Assembly: GCF_007858255.1 (NCBI RefSeq)
Contig: NZ_VFEU01000001.1
Coordinates: 1 to 64,000, forward strand
DNA length: 64,000 nt
Origin: Pseudomonas rhodesiae
Lineage (GTDB): Bacteria; Pseudomonadota; Gammaproteobacteria; Pseudomonadales; Pseudomonadaceae
Direction of reading: 5' to 3'
Both the position numbers and the translations under genes were made by a program. The notes below the pieces were generated by a model, which was not told the DNA's origin, ran no database searches, and saw only the letters and a list, made by a program, of their open reading frames with translations. Shown in pieces: positions 17,783-26,012 of this stretch (its first letter is position 1; the number at the start of each line of letters is the position of its first letter).

Positions 17783-18715
17783 TCAGACCAGGATGTAGCC
17801 GTGCCCGTCATACGGCAGCGCCTCTTTATCCAGCACCAGGCCGTGGTTATACAGGTAGGACGGTGCCTTGGTTTCCGACATTTCATGTGCGTTGGCGTGG
17901 GTCATGAAAGACACCATGCCAAGGTCTTCCAGGATCCTTTTCTCAAACCCTTGCGTAGTGATGACGCTGCGCAAAGCGGCTTCGAAGTTGGAGCGAATGA
18001 CCGGATCTTCATGGGTGTTCTGAACGCGCTTTACGTAAGCGGTCAGCATGAAGTTGGCGTCCTTGATCATTCCGTTGTCATGGCCGGCGAATTTGGCGGC
18101 ATCTGCCGTAAGTTGTATTTCCGCGCGGGTGATGTTCACGCTTTCTCCGTCTTTCATGTCGACGGCATAGGTGTCTCCCGTTCGGGTGACTTTTTCGAAA
18201 CAATCCGTGGGGCTCTGTCCGAACCTCATCATCATCAGTTTGATCATTGCCGCGTAGCGATCCGTATAGCGGTTTTCACCAAACTCGCGGGGCACGGAAT
18301 AAAACCCCTTTTCGATATCGCTGGGCGCTGCGCCGTTGGTTTTTGACGAAAGTTCCGGGAACTGCAGGTTTTCAGTGTCGTTCGTTGGCGTGACCTCTTT
18401 TTGCAGCAGGCTATTAAGACGGGTCGGGAGTTGCCGTGTTGTATCAACGCCGGGACGGACAGGCGTGGAAAGTGGCGTGTCTTGATGGATGACCCCTGCC
18501 TGTTGCGGGTGGGTCAAGTTCTTTAGAGCAGTTTCAAGGCTTTGCAATAACGTGAACATCGAACTTAAGACCAACTCGATGCTGTGCTGGGTGTGTGCAT
18601 TGGGTTGCTGGGGAGCCTCGTAATCGTGGTTTTTTAGCAGCGCATTGCGGTTGTCCAGGGAGGGAGAAACATTGGCGGACAGGGCGTTGGAGCGGTAGTT
18701 GGAGAACGTGTTCAT
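17783..18715 (-). CDS. Putative type III effector paralogue, Cys replaced by Asp
   Basis: This 310-residue protein has a long N-terminal extension (about 130 residues, Asn/Thr/Gln-rich with a helix SIELVLSSMFTLLQSLETAL). A C-terminal domain follows that aligns with the gene at 16982-17725: AAMIKLMMMRFGQSPTDCFEKV, then DTYAVDMKDGESVNITRAEI. Counting back from the shared FG/YG, the catalytic Cys74 of the paralogue corresponds to Asp152 here. The His is kept (YNH, His291). It is probably not a cysteine hydrolase. ATG 18715 follows TAGGA. Gaps to its operon neighbours are 57 and 52 bp. Confidence 0.62.
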   Translation of the reverse strand: MNTFSNYRSNALSANVSPSLDNRNALLKNHDYEAPQQPNAHTQHSIELVLSSMFTLLQSLETALKNLTHPQQAGVIHQDTPLSTPVRPGVDTTRQLPTRLNSLLQKEVTPTNDTENLQFPELSSKTNGAAPSDIEKGFYSVPREFGENRYTDRYAAMIKLMMMRFGQSPTDCFEKVTRTGDTYAVDMKDGESVNITRAEIQLTADAAKFAGHDNGMIKDANFMLTAYVKRVQNTHEDPVIRSNFEAALRSVITTQGFEKRILEDLGMVSFMTHANAHEMSETKAPSYLYNHGLVLDKEALPYDGHGYILV

Positions 18716-18767
18716 CGGCTCAATTCCTAAGTATGTGATGTTTTGTCCCGGACGTTTACGGGAGTAT

Positions 18768-19742
18768 TCAAGTAAGTAGATAGGCTTGTTGATGTTTTCT
18801 GACACCGGAAGGTGTGCAGTTGAAGTCTGCCAACCCATCGACAATGGCGAGGGACTCCACAGGGCTTTTCACAATAATGCCTAAACCTTTATTCGCGGCG
18901 ATGTCATGGGACTTGGCCGACTGGATATGGTTTTTCATGCCCAATAACTCCAACACGTTTTTGGCCGACTCCCCCTTGTTGGTTTCCCACATGGCAATGG
19001 CATAGTCGGAGGGCGCCGAAGCATTAAATGATTCGATCTGCTTTCGTTTTACCAAGGCGCCGAAAAGAAAGGCTGCATCTTTGAGCATGCTTTCGTCACC
19101 GAGCATCTGGCAGCCTTCTTGAGCCAGTTTTAGTTCTTCAAACGTAATATGAAGTTTGAAGCCGTCGCGCATCGTTATGTTGAAGCCCGTGTCAAGTCTG
19201 GTGACTTCACTGAAAATATCCCGCGGACTTTGCCCAAACCGTTGCATGGCCAGTTTTATACCCGCGACATGGGAACTGAGCGGGGCGCCGCTCGAATACA
19301 GCGTGAGCACCGGTGAAGAAAACAGCCCACCCCAGATGTCATCCGGTTTTTCGCCACTTTTTTTGGCTGAAAGAAACTCGTGCGATTGGGGGGCGGTCGC
19401 TTTGTCAATTACCTGGGTGGTTTCCAATGTTGTATGGGGTAGTTCGGTGGCTGGCCGGAGAGGCTTGTGATCAACCAACGTTTTTACCGATGGTTGTATG
19501 TTTAGCAGGTTATTCAGTGATGTCATGATTTCATTGAGTGCATTGCCAAGCAGTGCAAGTGTTTTTTCGACACTTATATGAGAGGGTGCGGATGCTGAGG
19601 TAGTCTGGGCAAGTGTATGTTTATGTGATGTTGAATTAGAGTGCCTGTGAGGCGCAGTTGCCATGGGTAACGTGTTGTTATAGTTCTCGCTTTGTCTATT
19701 GGCGGCGATTGACGGGTGAGTAGATGTTAGTAATGTGTTCAT
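18768..19742 (-). CDS. Putative type III effector paralogue, Cys replaced by Ser
   Basis: This 324-residue protein is the first gene of the operon, 116 bp downstream of the hrp box. The first 60 residues are extremely rich in Ser, Thr, Asn and His, typical of type III secretion signals. A helix (VEKTLALLGNALNEIMTSL) then precedes a domain homologous to the two downstream products: HVAGIKLAMQRFGQSPRDIF, GFNITMRDGFKLHITFEELK. The Cys position aligns with Ser156, and the His position with Glu296 (VESLAIVDG). If the fold is protease-like, this member has lost the dyad. No enzymatic role is assigned. Confidence 0.62.
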   Translation of the reverse strand: MNTLLTSTHPSIAANRQSENYNNTLPMATAPHRHSNSTSHKHTLAQTTSASAPSHISVEKTLALLGNALNEIMTSLNNLLNIQPSVKTLVDHKPLRPATELPHTTLETTQVIDKATAPQSHEFLSAKKSGEKPDDIWGGLFSSPVLTLYSSGAPLSSHVAGIKLAMQRFGQSPRDIFSEVTRLDTGFNITMRDGFKLHITFEELKLAQEGCQMLGDESMLKDAAFLFGALVKRKQIESFNASAPSDYAIAMWETNKGESAKNVLELLGMKNHIQSAKSHDIAANKGLGIIVKSPVESLAIVDGLADFNCTPSGVRKHQQAYLLT

Positions 19743-19858
19743 CTATTTGTTTCTCAATTAAATAAGTTTTTCGTCGATATAAGATTAAGTTTTATATCGC
19801 TTTTGCGGTATTGATGAGTGAGGCGTTAGCGTTTTCACGTCGCGACAGTGTCGTGAGA

Positions 19859-19886
19859 TCTGTGGTTGGTAACTGTCTGGGGTTCC
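19859..19886 (-). promoter_or_regulatory. hrp box (HrpL/RspL-type ECF sigma promoter)
   Basis: On the minus strand the sequence reads GGAACC, then 15 nt, then CCACAGA. This is an exact match to the hrp box consensus GGAACC-N15/16-CCACNNA used by HrpL-family sigma factors to transcribe type III secretion genes. It lies 116 bp upstream of the ATG at 19742 and points at the three-gene operon. The flanking gene-free stretch 19743-20129 (387 bp) is AT-rich. I see no other feature in it beyond the untranslated leader and, at its right end, the tauD 3' flank. Confidence 0.85.
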
Positions 19887-20129
19887 GAGTGCCAGTGCGG
19901 AATTGGTAACGTGAGATAACGATAGCTATAGAGGATTTTTCTGAAGTAATAGCAAGGCGGGGATGTTAATTAATTGTGTAACGAGGTTGCCGAGAGTAGG
20001 CAATATGGCGAGTTTTATTTTAATAAATCGGATGCGGCCGATATTGGCTGTTTAAAGTTTGCTATGAGCATCAAACGCGCCGACGCGAGGCGGCGCGTAA
20101 TAAGCTGGACTGCATGGGGGCGCCGGAAA

Positions 20130-20966
20130 TCAGAACGGCACATCTCCCAGAATCGTCGCGCGGTGCATCACCCGCCGTTGCGGTCGGTAGTCATCCACTG
20201 CGTAGTGCTGGGTCACACGGTTATCCCAGAACGCCACGTCATGGGCCTGCCAGCGCCAGCGCAGGGTAAATTCCGGCCGAGTGGCGTGGGCAAACAACAG
20301 CTTCAGAATCACCTCGCTTTCGGCGGCTTCCAACTCGTTGATCCGGGTGGTGAAACCTTCGCTGACAAACAGCGATTTGCGCCCACTCACCGGGTGCGTA
20401 CGTACCACCGGATGGGACAATGGCGGGTTCTTTTGACGGGCAGCTTCCCAGCGCTGCAGGTCTTCGGCGCTGTTGCCGAAGCGCTCCAGAGGGAAGGACT
20501 TGATGAAGTCGTGGGTGGCGGTCAAGCCGTCCAGCAGCCGTTTCATCGGCGCGGATAGCGCCTCATACGCCGCGATCCCGCTGGCCCACAGCGTGTCGCC
20601 ACCGTACGCCGGCAGCAGCTTGGCGCTGAGCACCGCGCCGAGGGCCGGGGTGGGCAGGAACGTCACGTCGGTGTGCCACACCGCATTGTCGCGCACGTCG
20701 GTGACGGCGGTGTCGAGCACCAATACTTCGGGTTGTTCCGGCACGTTGGGGTAGATCGGATGGATGTGCAAGTCACCGAAATTCGCCGCGAATCGTGCCT
20801 GCTGTTGCGGGGTGATCGGCTGGTCGCGGAAGAACAGCACCGAGTGTGTAAGCAACGCCTGTTCAATGGCGTCGCGCTGATGGGGGGACAGCGGCCGGGT
20901 GATATCGACGCCACTGATCTGGGCGCCCAGGGCGGTGCTCAAGGGGCTCACGGTAACGTTGCTCAT
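20130..20966 (-). CDS. tauD: Taurine dioxygenase TauD
   Basis: This 278-residue Fe(II)/2-oxoglutarate dioxygenase hydroxylates taurine, giving aminoacetaldehyde and sulfite. The iron triad is WHTD (His98, Asp100) and QHYAVDDY (His254), with the downstream [11 protein letters not shown] Arg for 2-oxoglutarate. Length and residue spacing match TauD. ATG 20966 ([10 protein letters not shown]) is used; the frame extends 10 codons into the tauC-tauD junction. It is the last gene of tauABCD, 13 bp after tauC. Other alkanesulfonates could be substrates. Confidence 0.92.
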   Translation of the reverse strand: MSNVTVSPLSTALGAQISGVDITRPLSPHQRDAIEQALLTHSVLFFRDQPITPQQQARFAANFGDLHIHPIYPNVPEQPEVLVLDTAVTDVRDNAVWHTDVTFLPTPALGAVLSAKLLPAYGGDTLWASGIAAYEALSAPMKRLLDGLTATHDFIKSFPLERFGNSAEDLQRWEAARQKNPPLSHPVVRTHPVSGRKSLFVSEGFTTRINELEAAESEVILKLLFAHATRPEFTLRWRWQAHDVAFWDNRVTQHYAVDDYRPQRRVMHRATILGDVPF

Positions 20967-20979
20967 GGGATTCTCACAG

Positions 20980-21816
20980 TCAGTGTGCCTGGCCATGCCA
21001 GGGCACTAATTTACGCTGCAGGGCACGCAGGCCCATTTCCAGGGCGAAGGCGATCAGGGCGATGACCAAAATCCCCAGCACCACCACATCGGTCACCAAA
21101 AACTGCGCCGCCGACTGCACCATAAACCCCAGCCCACTGGTGGCCGCGATCAGTTCAGCGGCCACCAGCGTCGACCAGCCCACCCCCAGGCCGATGCGCA
21201 CACCGGTGAGAATGTCGGGCAGGGCGCTTGGCAGAATTACATGACGAATCAATTGCGCGCGCGTTGCCCCCAGGGACTGCGCCGCACGCAGCTTGGCCGG
21301 GTCGACGGTGCGTACGCCGGTGGCGGTGGCGATCGCGATGGGTGCAAAGATCGCCAGGTAGATCAGCAGCACTTTGGACAGCTCGCCGATGCCGCACCAG
21401 ATCACGATCAACGGCAGATAGGCCAGCGGTGGAATAGGCCGATAAAACTCGATCAACGGGTCGAAAATGCCGCGGGCGATGCGGTTGGCTCCGATGGCGA
21501 TCCCCACCGGCACGGCGGTCAACACCGCAAAACCCAGGCCCAGGCCGATGCGGCTGAGGCTGGCGGCCAGGTGCTGCCATAAGGTGGAATCCATATAACC
21601 GCTGGTCGCCAGCAACCAGCCTTTTTGCAGCACAGCGGCCGGCGGCGGCAGAAACAGCGGCTCGATCACACCGGTGGCAGTCACGGCCCACCAAGCGATC
21701 AGCAGGGTAGTGAGGGTCAACAGGCTGATCCAGCGCGTGCTCAGGCTGCGGCGTACCGGAATGGGCGTTTGTGCCGCCGGCTCGGTGGTGGTGACAGGAA
21801 GTTCGTAGCTGCTCAT
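20980..21816 (-). CDS. tauC: Taurine ABC transporter permease TauC
   Basis: This 278-residue SsuC/TauC-type permease has a hydrophilic N-terminus of about 28 residues and about six membrane helices. The docking loop is [31 protein letters not shown], with its core AAQSLGA near residue 176. It imports taurine together with TauA and TauB. Its ATG overlaps the tauB stop by 4 nt (ATGA). Confidence 0.92.
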   Translation of the reverse strand: MSSYELPVTTTEPAAQTPIPVRRSLSTRWISLLTLTTLLIAWWAVTATGVIEPLFLPPPAAVLQKGWLLATSGYMDSTLWQHLAASLSRIGLGLGFAVLTAVPVGIAIGANRIARGIFDPLIEFYRPIPPLAYLPLIVIWCGIGELSKVLLIYLAIFAPIAIATATGVRTVDPAKLRAAQSLGATRAQLIRHVILPSALPDILTGVRIGLGVGWSTLVAAELIAATSGLGFMVQSAAQFLVTDVVVLGILVIALIAFALEMGLRALQRKLVPWHGQAH

Positions 21817-22592
21817 GGGGACACCTGCCGTTGCGAGAACACCTTGCCCAAGACATGTTCGCGGGTTTCGATAAAGCGCGGATCGGACTTGATCGCTCGC
21901 GCCGACTCGCCGGCGGCATAGCGTTGGCCGAAATCCAGGCGCAGGCGTTCGACGATCTGGCCAGGGTTGGGCGCCAGCAGAATCAGATCGGTGGCGAGAA
22001 ATACCGCCTCTTCGATGTCATGGGTGATCAGAAACACCGGCTTGGCCGTGCGCCGCCAGACTTGCAGCAGCAGCTCCTGCATCTGTTCGCGGGTGAAGGC
22101 ATCCAGGGCGCCGAACGGCTCATCCATCAGCAATACGCGCGGGTCGGCGGCCAATGCGCGGGCCAGGCCAACACGTTGCTTCTGGCCACCGGACAGTTGC
22201 CAGATGCGGCGGTGGTCGAAACCGGCCAGGTCCACCAGTGCCAGCATTTCCCGCGCGCGGGCTTCACGCTGTGTTTTAGGCACGCCGGCCAATTCCAGGC
22301 CGAAGCCAACATTGGCCAGCACGTCCTGCCAGGGCAGCAGCGCATCGTCTTGAAACACCACGCCACGCTCGGCGCTCGGGCCTTTGACCGGCACGCCGTC
22401 GAGGCTGATACGCCCGGCGCTGGGTGCGACGAAGCCGGCGATCAGGTTCAACAGTGAAGTCTTGCCACTGCCGGACGGGCCGAGAGCCACCAGCAATTGC
22501 TGGGGCCCCAGGTCCAGTGAGATATCCGCCAGCACCGGTGCCGGGGCGCCTGGGTACTGTGCGCTGATGCGCTCCAGTTGTAGCAAGGCCAT
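21813..22592 (-). CDS. tauB: Taurine ABC transporter ATP-binding protein TauB
   Basis: This 259-residue ATPase of the nitrate/sulfonate/taurine group has Walker [11 protein letters not shown]-loop [10 protein letters not shown], signature LSGGQKQR, Walker [13 protein letters not shown] and H-loop [24 protein letters not shown] is typical of TauB/SsuB. It starts 17 bp after tauA and overlaps tauC by 4 nt. Confidence 0.92.
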   Translation of the reverse strand: MALLQLERISAQYPGAPAPVLADISLDLGPQQLLVALGPSGSGKTSLLNLIAGFVAPSAGRISLDGVPVKGPSAERGVVFQDDALLPWQDVLANVGFGLELAGVPKTQREARAREMLALVDLAGFDHRRIWQLSGGQKQRVGLARALAADPRVLLMDEPFGALDAFTREQMQELLLQVWRRTAKPVFLITHDIEEAVFLATDLILLAPNPGQIVERLRLDFGQRYAAGESARAIKSDPRFIETREHVLGKVFSQRQVSP

Positions 22593-22609
22593 CGCGATAA
22601 ACTCCCGAA

Positions 22610-23587
22610 TCAGTGGGTAATGAACTGAGCGCTGACGTATGGGGCGTAATCCGGCAGTACCGCGTCGACTTTGCCCTGTTCCTTGAGGAATGCAGCGGTG
22701 TCGGTTACGGCCTGGGTGGTCGGCGCGCCGAGCAGGGTGATTTGGTCTGCGGCCAGCGGGTAGACGTTGCCTTGCAGCAGTTGTGGGATATCACTGGCCT
22801 TGGCGCCGGAGAGCTTGACCAGTTTGTCGACGTTGCCTGTGTTGGCCAGCCAGGCCTGTGGGTCTTTTCGATAGTCCGCGTAGGCATCCAGCGTAACCTT
22901 GGCGAAAGCCTTGACGATTTCCGGATGCTTCTCGGCAAAATCCTTACGCACGATCCAGGCATCGAAAGTCGGTGCGCCGAATTTGGCCAGTTCGCCGGAG
23001 GTGATCAGCACCTTGCCGTTTTCCTTGGCTACGCCCAGTGCCGGGTCCCACACGTAGGTGGCGTCGATATCGCCGCGCTTCCAGGCAGCAATGATCGCCG
23101 GCGGTGCGAGATTGAGGATGGTCACCTTGGAAGGGTCAATATTCCAGTGCTTCAGCGCGGCCAAGAGACTGTAGTGGCCGGTGGACACGAACGGCACGGC
23201 GACTTTCTTGCCGATCAGGTCTTGCGGGCTGTTGATCCCCGAACCGTCACGCGCCACCAGCGCCTCGGCGCCGCCGATCTGCGTCGCGACCAGAAAGGTT
23301 TGCACCGGCACTTTGCGCGTAATCGCGGCGGTCAGTGGGCTGGAACCGAGGTAACCGATCTGCACGTCGCCGGAGGCAATGGCGGCGATGATGTCCGCAC
23401 CGTTATCGAATTTGCGCCAGTCGATCTTGGCGTTGGTGGCTTTTTCGTAAGCGCCGTCGGCCTGCGCGACTTTGGCCGGGTCGACGGTGGTCTGGTAGGC
23501 AATGGTCACATCCGCCGCCTGGGCAAACAGGCTGGCACCGGCCAGGGACAATGCGGCCAACAGGCGCAGAGGGGTAAGCAGTTTCAA
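22610..23587 (-). CDS. tauA: Taurine-binding periplasmic protein TauA (TTG start)
   Basis: This 325-residue solute-binding protein has a signal peptide ([18 protein letters not shown], cleavage near residue 24-25) and TauA landmarks: [50 protein letters not shown]. The start is taken as TTG at 23585-23587 because GAGGAGA lies 6-7 nt upstream. The only upstream alternative, another TTG at 23602, would put that Shine-Dalgarno inside the gene. It heads the tauABCD operon. Confidence 0.9.
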   Translation of the reverse strand: MKLLTPLRLLAALSLAGASLFAQAADVTIAYQTTVDPAKVAQADGAYEKATNAKIDWRKFDNGADIIAAIASGDVQIGYLGSSPLTAAITRKVPVQTFLVATQIGGAEALVARDGSGINSPQDLIGKKVAVPFVSTGHYSLLAALKHWNIDPSKVTILNLAPPAIIAAWKRGDIDATYVWDPALGVAKENGKVLITSGELAKFGAPTFDAWIVRKDFAEKHPEIVKAFAKVTLDAYADYRKDPQAWLANTGNVDKLVKLSGAKASDIPQLLQGNVYPLAADQITLLGAPTTQAVTDTAAFLKEQGKVDAVLPDYAPYVSAQFITH

Positions 23588-23726
23588 GGGGAATCTCCTC
23601 AATCAGGCGGCCGAGGCTCGGCGTGAGAGGAGACTAAATGATCTAAGAATCGAAAAATAAATAACTTTTTCGAATTAGCTTATGTGGGTAAGGGTGAAGC
23701 GAACCTTGAGCTTGATTGGGGGCAAA

Positions 23727-23813
23727 TGTGGGAGGAGGTTTGCCCCCGATGGCGGTAGTTCAGCCACTGGTGGGTTGACTGGCCCAGTACAATCGGGGGC
23801 AAGCCCCCTCCCA
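23727..23813. repeat. REPIN (third copy)
   Basis: Arms TGTGGGAGGAGGTTTGCC (from 23728) and GGGGGCAAGCCCCCTCCCA (to 23813) are inverted, matching the REPINs at 379-466 and 11254-11340 with a few changes in the left arm. It lies between gshA and the tauA promoter and may limit read-through from gshA. Confidence 0.83.
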
Positions 23814-23830
23814 ATGGACCGAGTTCGGTC

Positions 23831-25414
23831 TTAGTTACTGATAGCCAGAATACTCGCCTGGTACGAGCCGACAAACACATCGAAATCGCCCACTTCGTTC
23901 TGCTCCAGTTCCGCCTGCTGCGCCAGCGACGTGCGCGCCAGCTCCTCAAAGCGTGCCTGCTCTTCAGCCGGCAACGGCTCGCGGCGGAAGTACTCGGCGT
24001 GCACTTCGCTCTGATGCAGCGAGAACTGCGCGAAACTCTCTTTGCGCTCGGCCATCGCCGCCAGCACCTGCGCCGACGGTGTCAGGGACGGGTCGTTGAC
24101 CTTGGCCAGTTGGGCGTCCAACGCGTGACTGTGTTCGGTGATGCCGTGGCTTTCATCGAGCAGGGCGGCCAGCGGCGCGATGTGTTCCAACAATTCGGTA
24201 GCCCATTCCTTCATGTCCACGGCCTGGCCCTGACGCTGCAATTGCAGGCCCGGACGGCGGCCTTCCTTGACCACGCTGAGGAAGTTGGAGGTGGCGTTGC
24301 TGCACTCGTTGTTGGCGAACAGCGGGCTCTCGTTGAGGGCGCAGTACAGCAGGAACGCGTCAAGGAAGCGCGACTCCGGCAGGTCGATGCCCATCGGCAG
24401 GAACGGGTTGATATCCAGGCAACGCACTTCAATGTACTGGATACCCCGCGCCATCAGCGCCTGGATCGGCCGTTCGCCGGTGTAAGTCACGCGCTTGGGG
24501 CGGATGTTGGAGTAGTACTCGTTTTCGATCTGCAGGATGTTGGTGTTGAGTTGCACCCACTCACCGTCCTTGTGCGTGCCGATTTCGACGTACGGCGCGT
24601 AGGGCGTTGCCACCGCTTTGCGCAAGCTGTCGGTGTAGCTTGCCAGGTCGTTGTAGCAGGGCGTCAGGCCGGCCTGGGCGTTACTCTGGTAACCCAGGTC
24701 ACTCATGCGCAGGCTGGTGGCGTAAGGCAGATACAGGGTGTCGGCGTCGAGTACTTCCAACTGGTGCGAACGTCCGCGCAGGAACCCGGCATCCAGGGCC
24801 GGCGAAGCACCGAACAGGTACATCAGCAGCCAGCTGTAGCGGCGGAAATTGCGGATCAGCGCGATATACGCGTCGGACTGGAAGTCGCGATCAGTGCCGA
24901 CATAGCCCTCGTCTTGCTTGAGCAGCGGCCACAATTTTTCCGGCAGCGAGAAGTTGTAGTGGATGCCGGCGATGCACTGCATGGTCTTGCCGTAACGCAG
25001 GGCCAGACCCTTGCGATACACATACTTGAGTTGTCCGATATTGGAGGTGCCGTAGTAGGCAATCGGAATATCTTCTTCGGCCGGCAATGGGCACGGCATC
25101 GAAGGACTCCACAGGTATTCGCTGCCCAGCTTGGTGTAGGCGAACCGATGGATTTTTTCCAGGCTGCTAAGGGTATCGGCCGGGTTGGGCAGGGCTGGGG
25201 TGATGAACTCCAGCAGCGATTCCGAGTAGTCAGTGGTGATCTGTTCGTGGGTCAACGCAGCGCCCAGGGCTTCGGGGTGCGGTGTCTGCGCCAGGCGACC
25301 TTCACCCGTGACACGTAGGCATTCGCGCTCGATGCCGTGCAGGCACTGCTCTAGCAGGGAGAGGTGTTCGCGCTTGCCGAGCAGGGCCAGGCGGCGGTTG
25401 AGAAGTTCGCTCAA
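23831..25414 (-). CDS. gshA: Glutamate-cysteine ligase GshA
   Basis: This 527-residue ATP-dependent enzyme joins glutamate and cysteine, the first step of glutathione synthesis. Landmarks are [12 protein letters not shown] near residue 25, [31 protein letters not shown] and the C-terminal region with [10 protein letters not shown] and [10 protein letters not shown]. With the TTG start at 25414 ([13 protein letters not shown]) and AAGGA 7 nt upstream, the length equals the usual 527 of Pseudomonas GshA. An upstream GTG at 25429 would add five residues. Its product consumes the cysteine supplied by the neighbouring sulfur genes. Confidence 0.93.
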   Translation of the reverse strand: MSELLNRRLALLGKREHLSLLEQCLHGIERECLRVTGEGRLAQTPHPEALGAALTHEQITTDYSESLLEFITPALPNPADTLSSLEKIHRFAYTKLGSEYLWSPSMPCPLPAEEDIPIAYYGTSNIGQLKYVYRKGLALRYGKTMQCIAGIHYNFSLPEKLWPLLKQDEGYVGTDRDFQSDAYIALIRNFRRYSWLLMYLFGASPALDAGFLRGRSHQLEVLDADTLYLPYATSLRMSDLGYQSNAQAGLTPCYNDLASYTDSLRKAVATPYAPYVEIGTHKDGEWVQLNTNILQIENEYYSNIRPKRVTYTGERPIQALMARGIQYIEVRCLDINPFLPMGIDLPESRFLDAFLLYCALNESPLFANNECSNATSNFLSVVKEGRRPGLQLQRQGQAVDMKEWATELLEHIAPLAALLDESHGITEHSHALDAQLAKVNDPSLTPSAQVLAAMAERKESFAQFSLHQSEVHAEYFRREPLPAEEQARFEELARTSLAQQAELEQNEVGDFDVFVGSYQASILAISN

Positions 25415-25628
25415 GTTGGATTCCTTCACGCGTCAGTCGCCCCAATATGGGGGTGGGCAGGACGGTCTACAAGGGTGAAGTTAAAACTGGCGTGATCGCC
25501 TGGTTTTGAGTCAAGTTGACCCGCTTTGAAAAAGCCTACTTCATTCCATGAATTGGGCTATAGCACAGCGAGAAAATTCCGACGCTGTTTCAGCAGCGCC
25601 GAAATTAACTCAAATCGAGGGTGGGGAG

Positions 25629-26012
25629 CTATAGGACAGCGAACGTGCCCTGTGCTTTTGCGACAAGTCTTTCGCCTTGGTACACATCCGCCTCGACCAC
25701 CAACGTGCGTCGGCCGGCGTGAACGATGCGGCTGGTGCACAGCACCTCACCGTCTTCCACGGCGCGGATGTAATTGATCTTGCATTCGATGGTCGCGCTC
25801 TGCTGGTCGAAACCATGGGAACTGGAGCAAGCCAGTCCCATGGTGATGTCCACCAGACTGAAAATCGCCCCGCCATGCAGCTTGCCCGCGCGGTTACGCA
25901 GATGCGGCTCCAGGCTCAGGGCCACCTCGGCAACGCCCTGCTCCAGGCGTTGCAGGCGGCAGCCGATCAGTTCGCTGAACGCGCTCTGGGTCAAGCCGGC
26001 CGGGATCTCCAT
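25629..26012 (-). CDS. PaaI-type hotdog thioesterase
   Basis: This 127-residue single hotdog-domain protein has the core LHGGAIFSLVDITMGLACSS; the HGG and the following Asp (LVD) are the catalytic-region residues of the PaaI/YbgC-like 4HBT family. It would hydrolyse an acyl-CoA thioester in the cytoplasm; the substrate is unknown. ATG 26012 overlaps the tex stop by one base (TGATG), so it is co-translated with tex. A 199-bp gap with no feature of note separates it from gshA. Confidence 0.82.
   Translation of the reverse strand: MEIPAGLTQSAFSELIGCRLQRLEQGVAEVALSLEPHLRNRAGKLHGGAIFSLVDITMGLACSSSHGFDQQSATIECKINYIRAVEDGEVLCTSRIVHAGRRTLVVEADVYQGERLVAKAQGTFAVL

Noticed and set aside
17783-19742. 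Reading the effector-like operon as an insertion sequence or prophage remnant
   Set aside because: No transposase, integrase, terminal inverted repeat or target duplication was seen; the products are paralogues of each other.
25558-25642. Direct repeat CTATAGCACAGCGA / CTATAGGACAGCGA beside the thioesterase gene end
   Set aside because: Only 14 bp with one mismatch, the second copy is simply the thioesterase 3' end, and no mobile-element structure flanks it.
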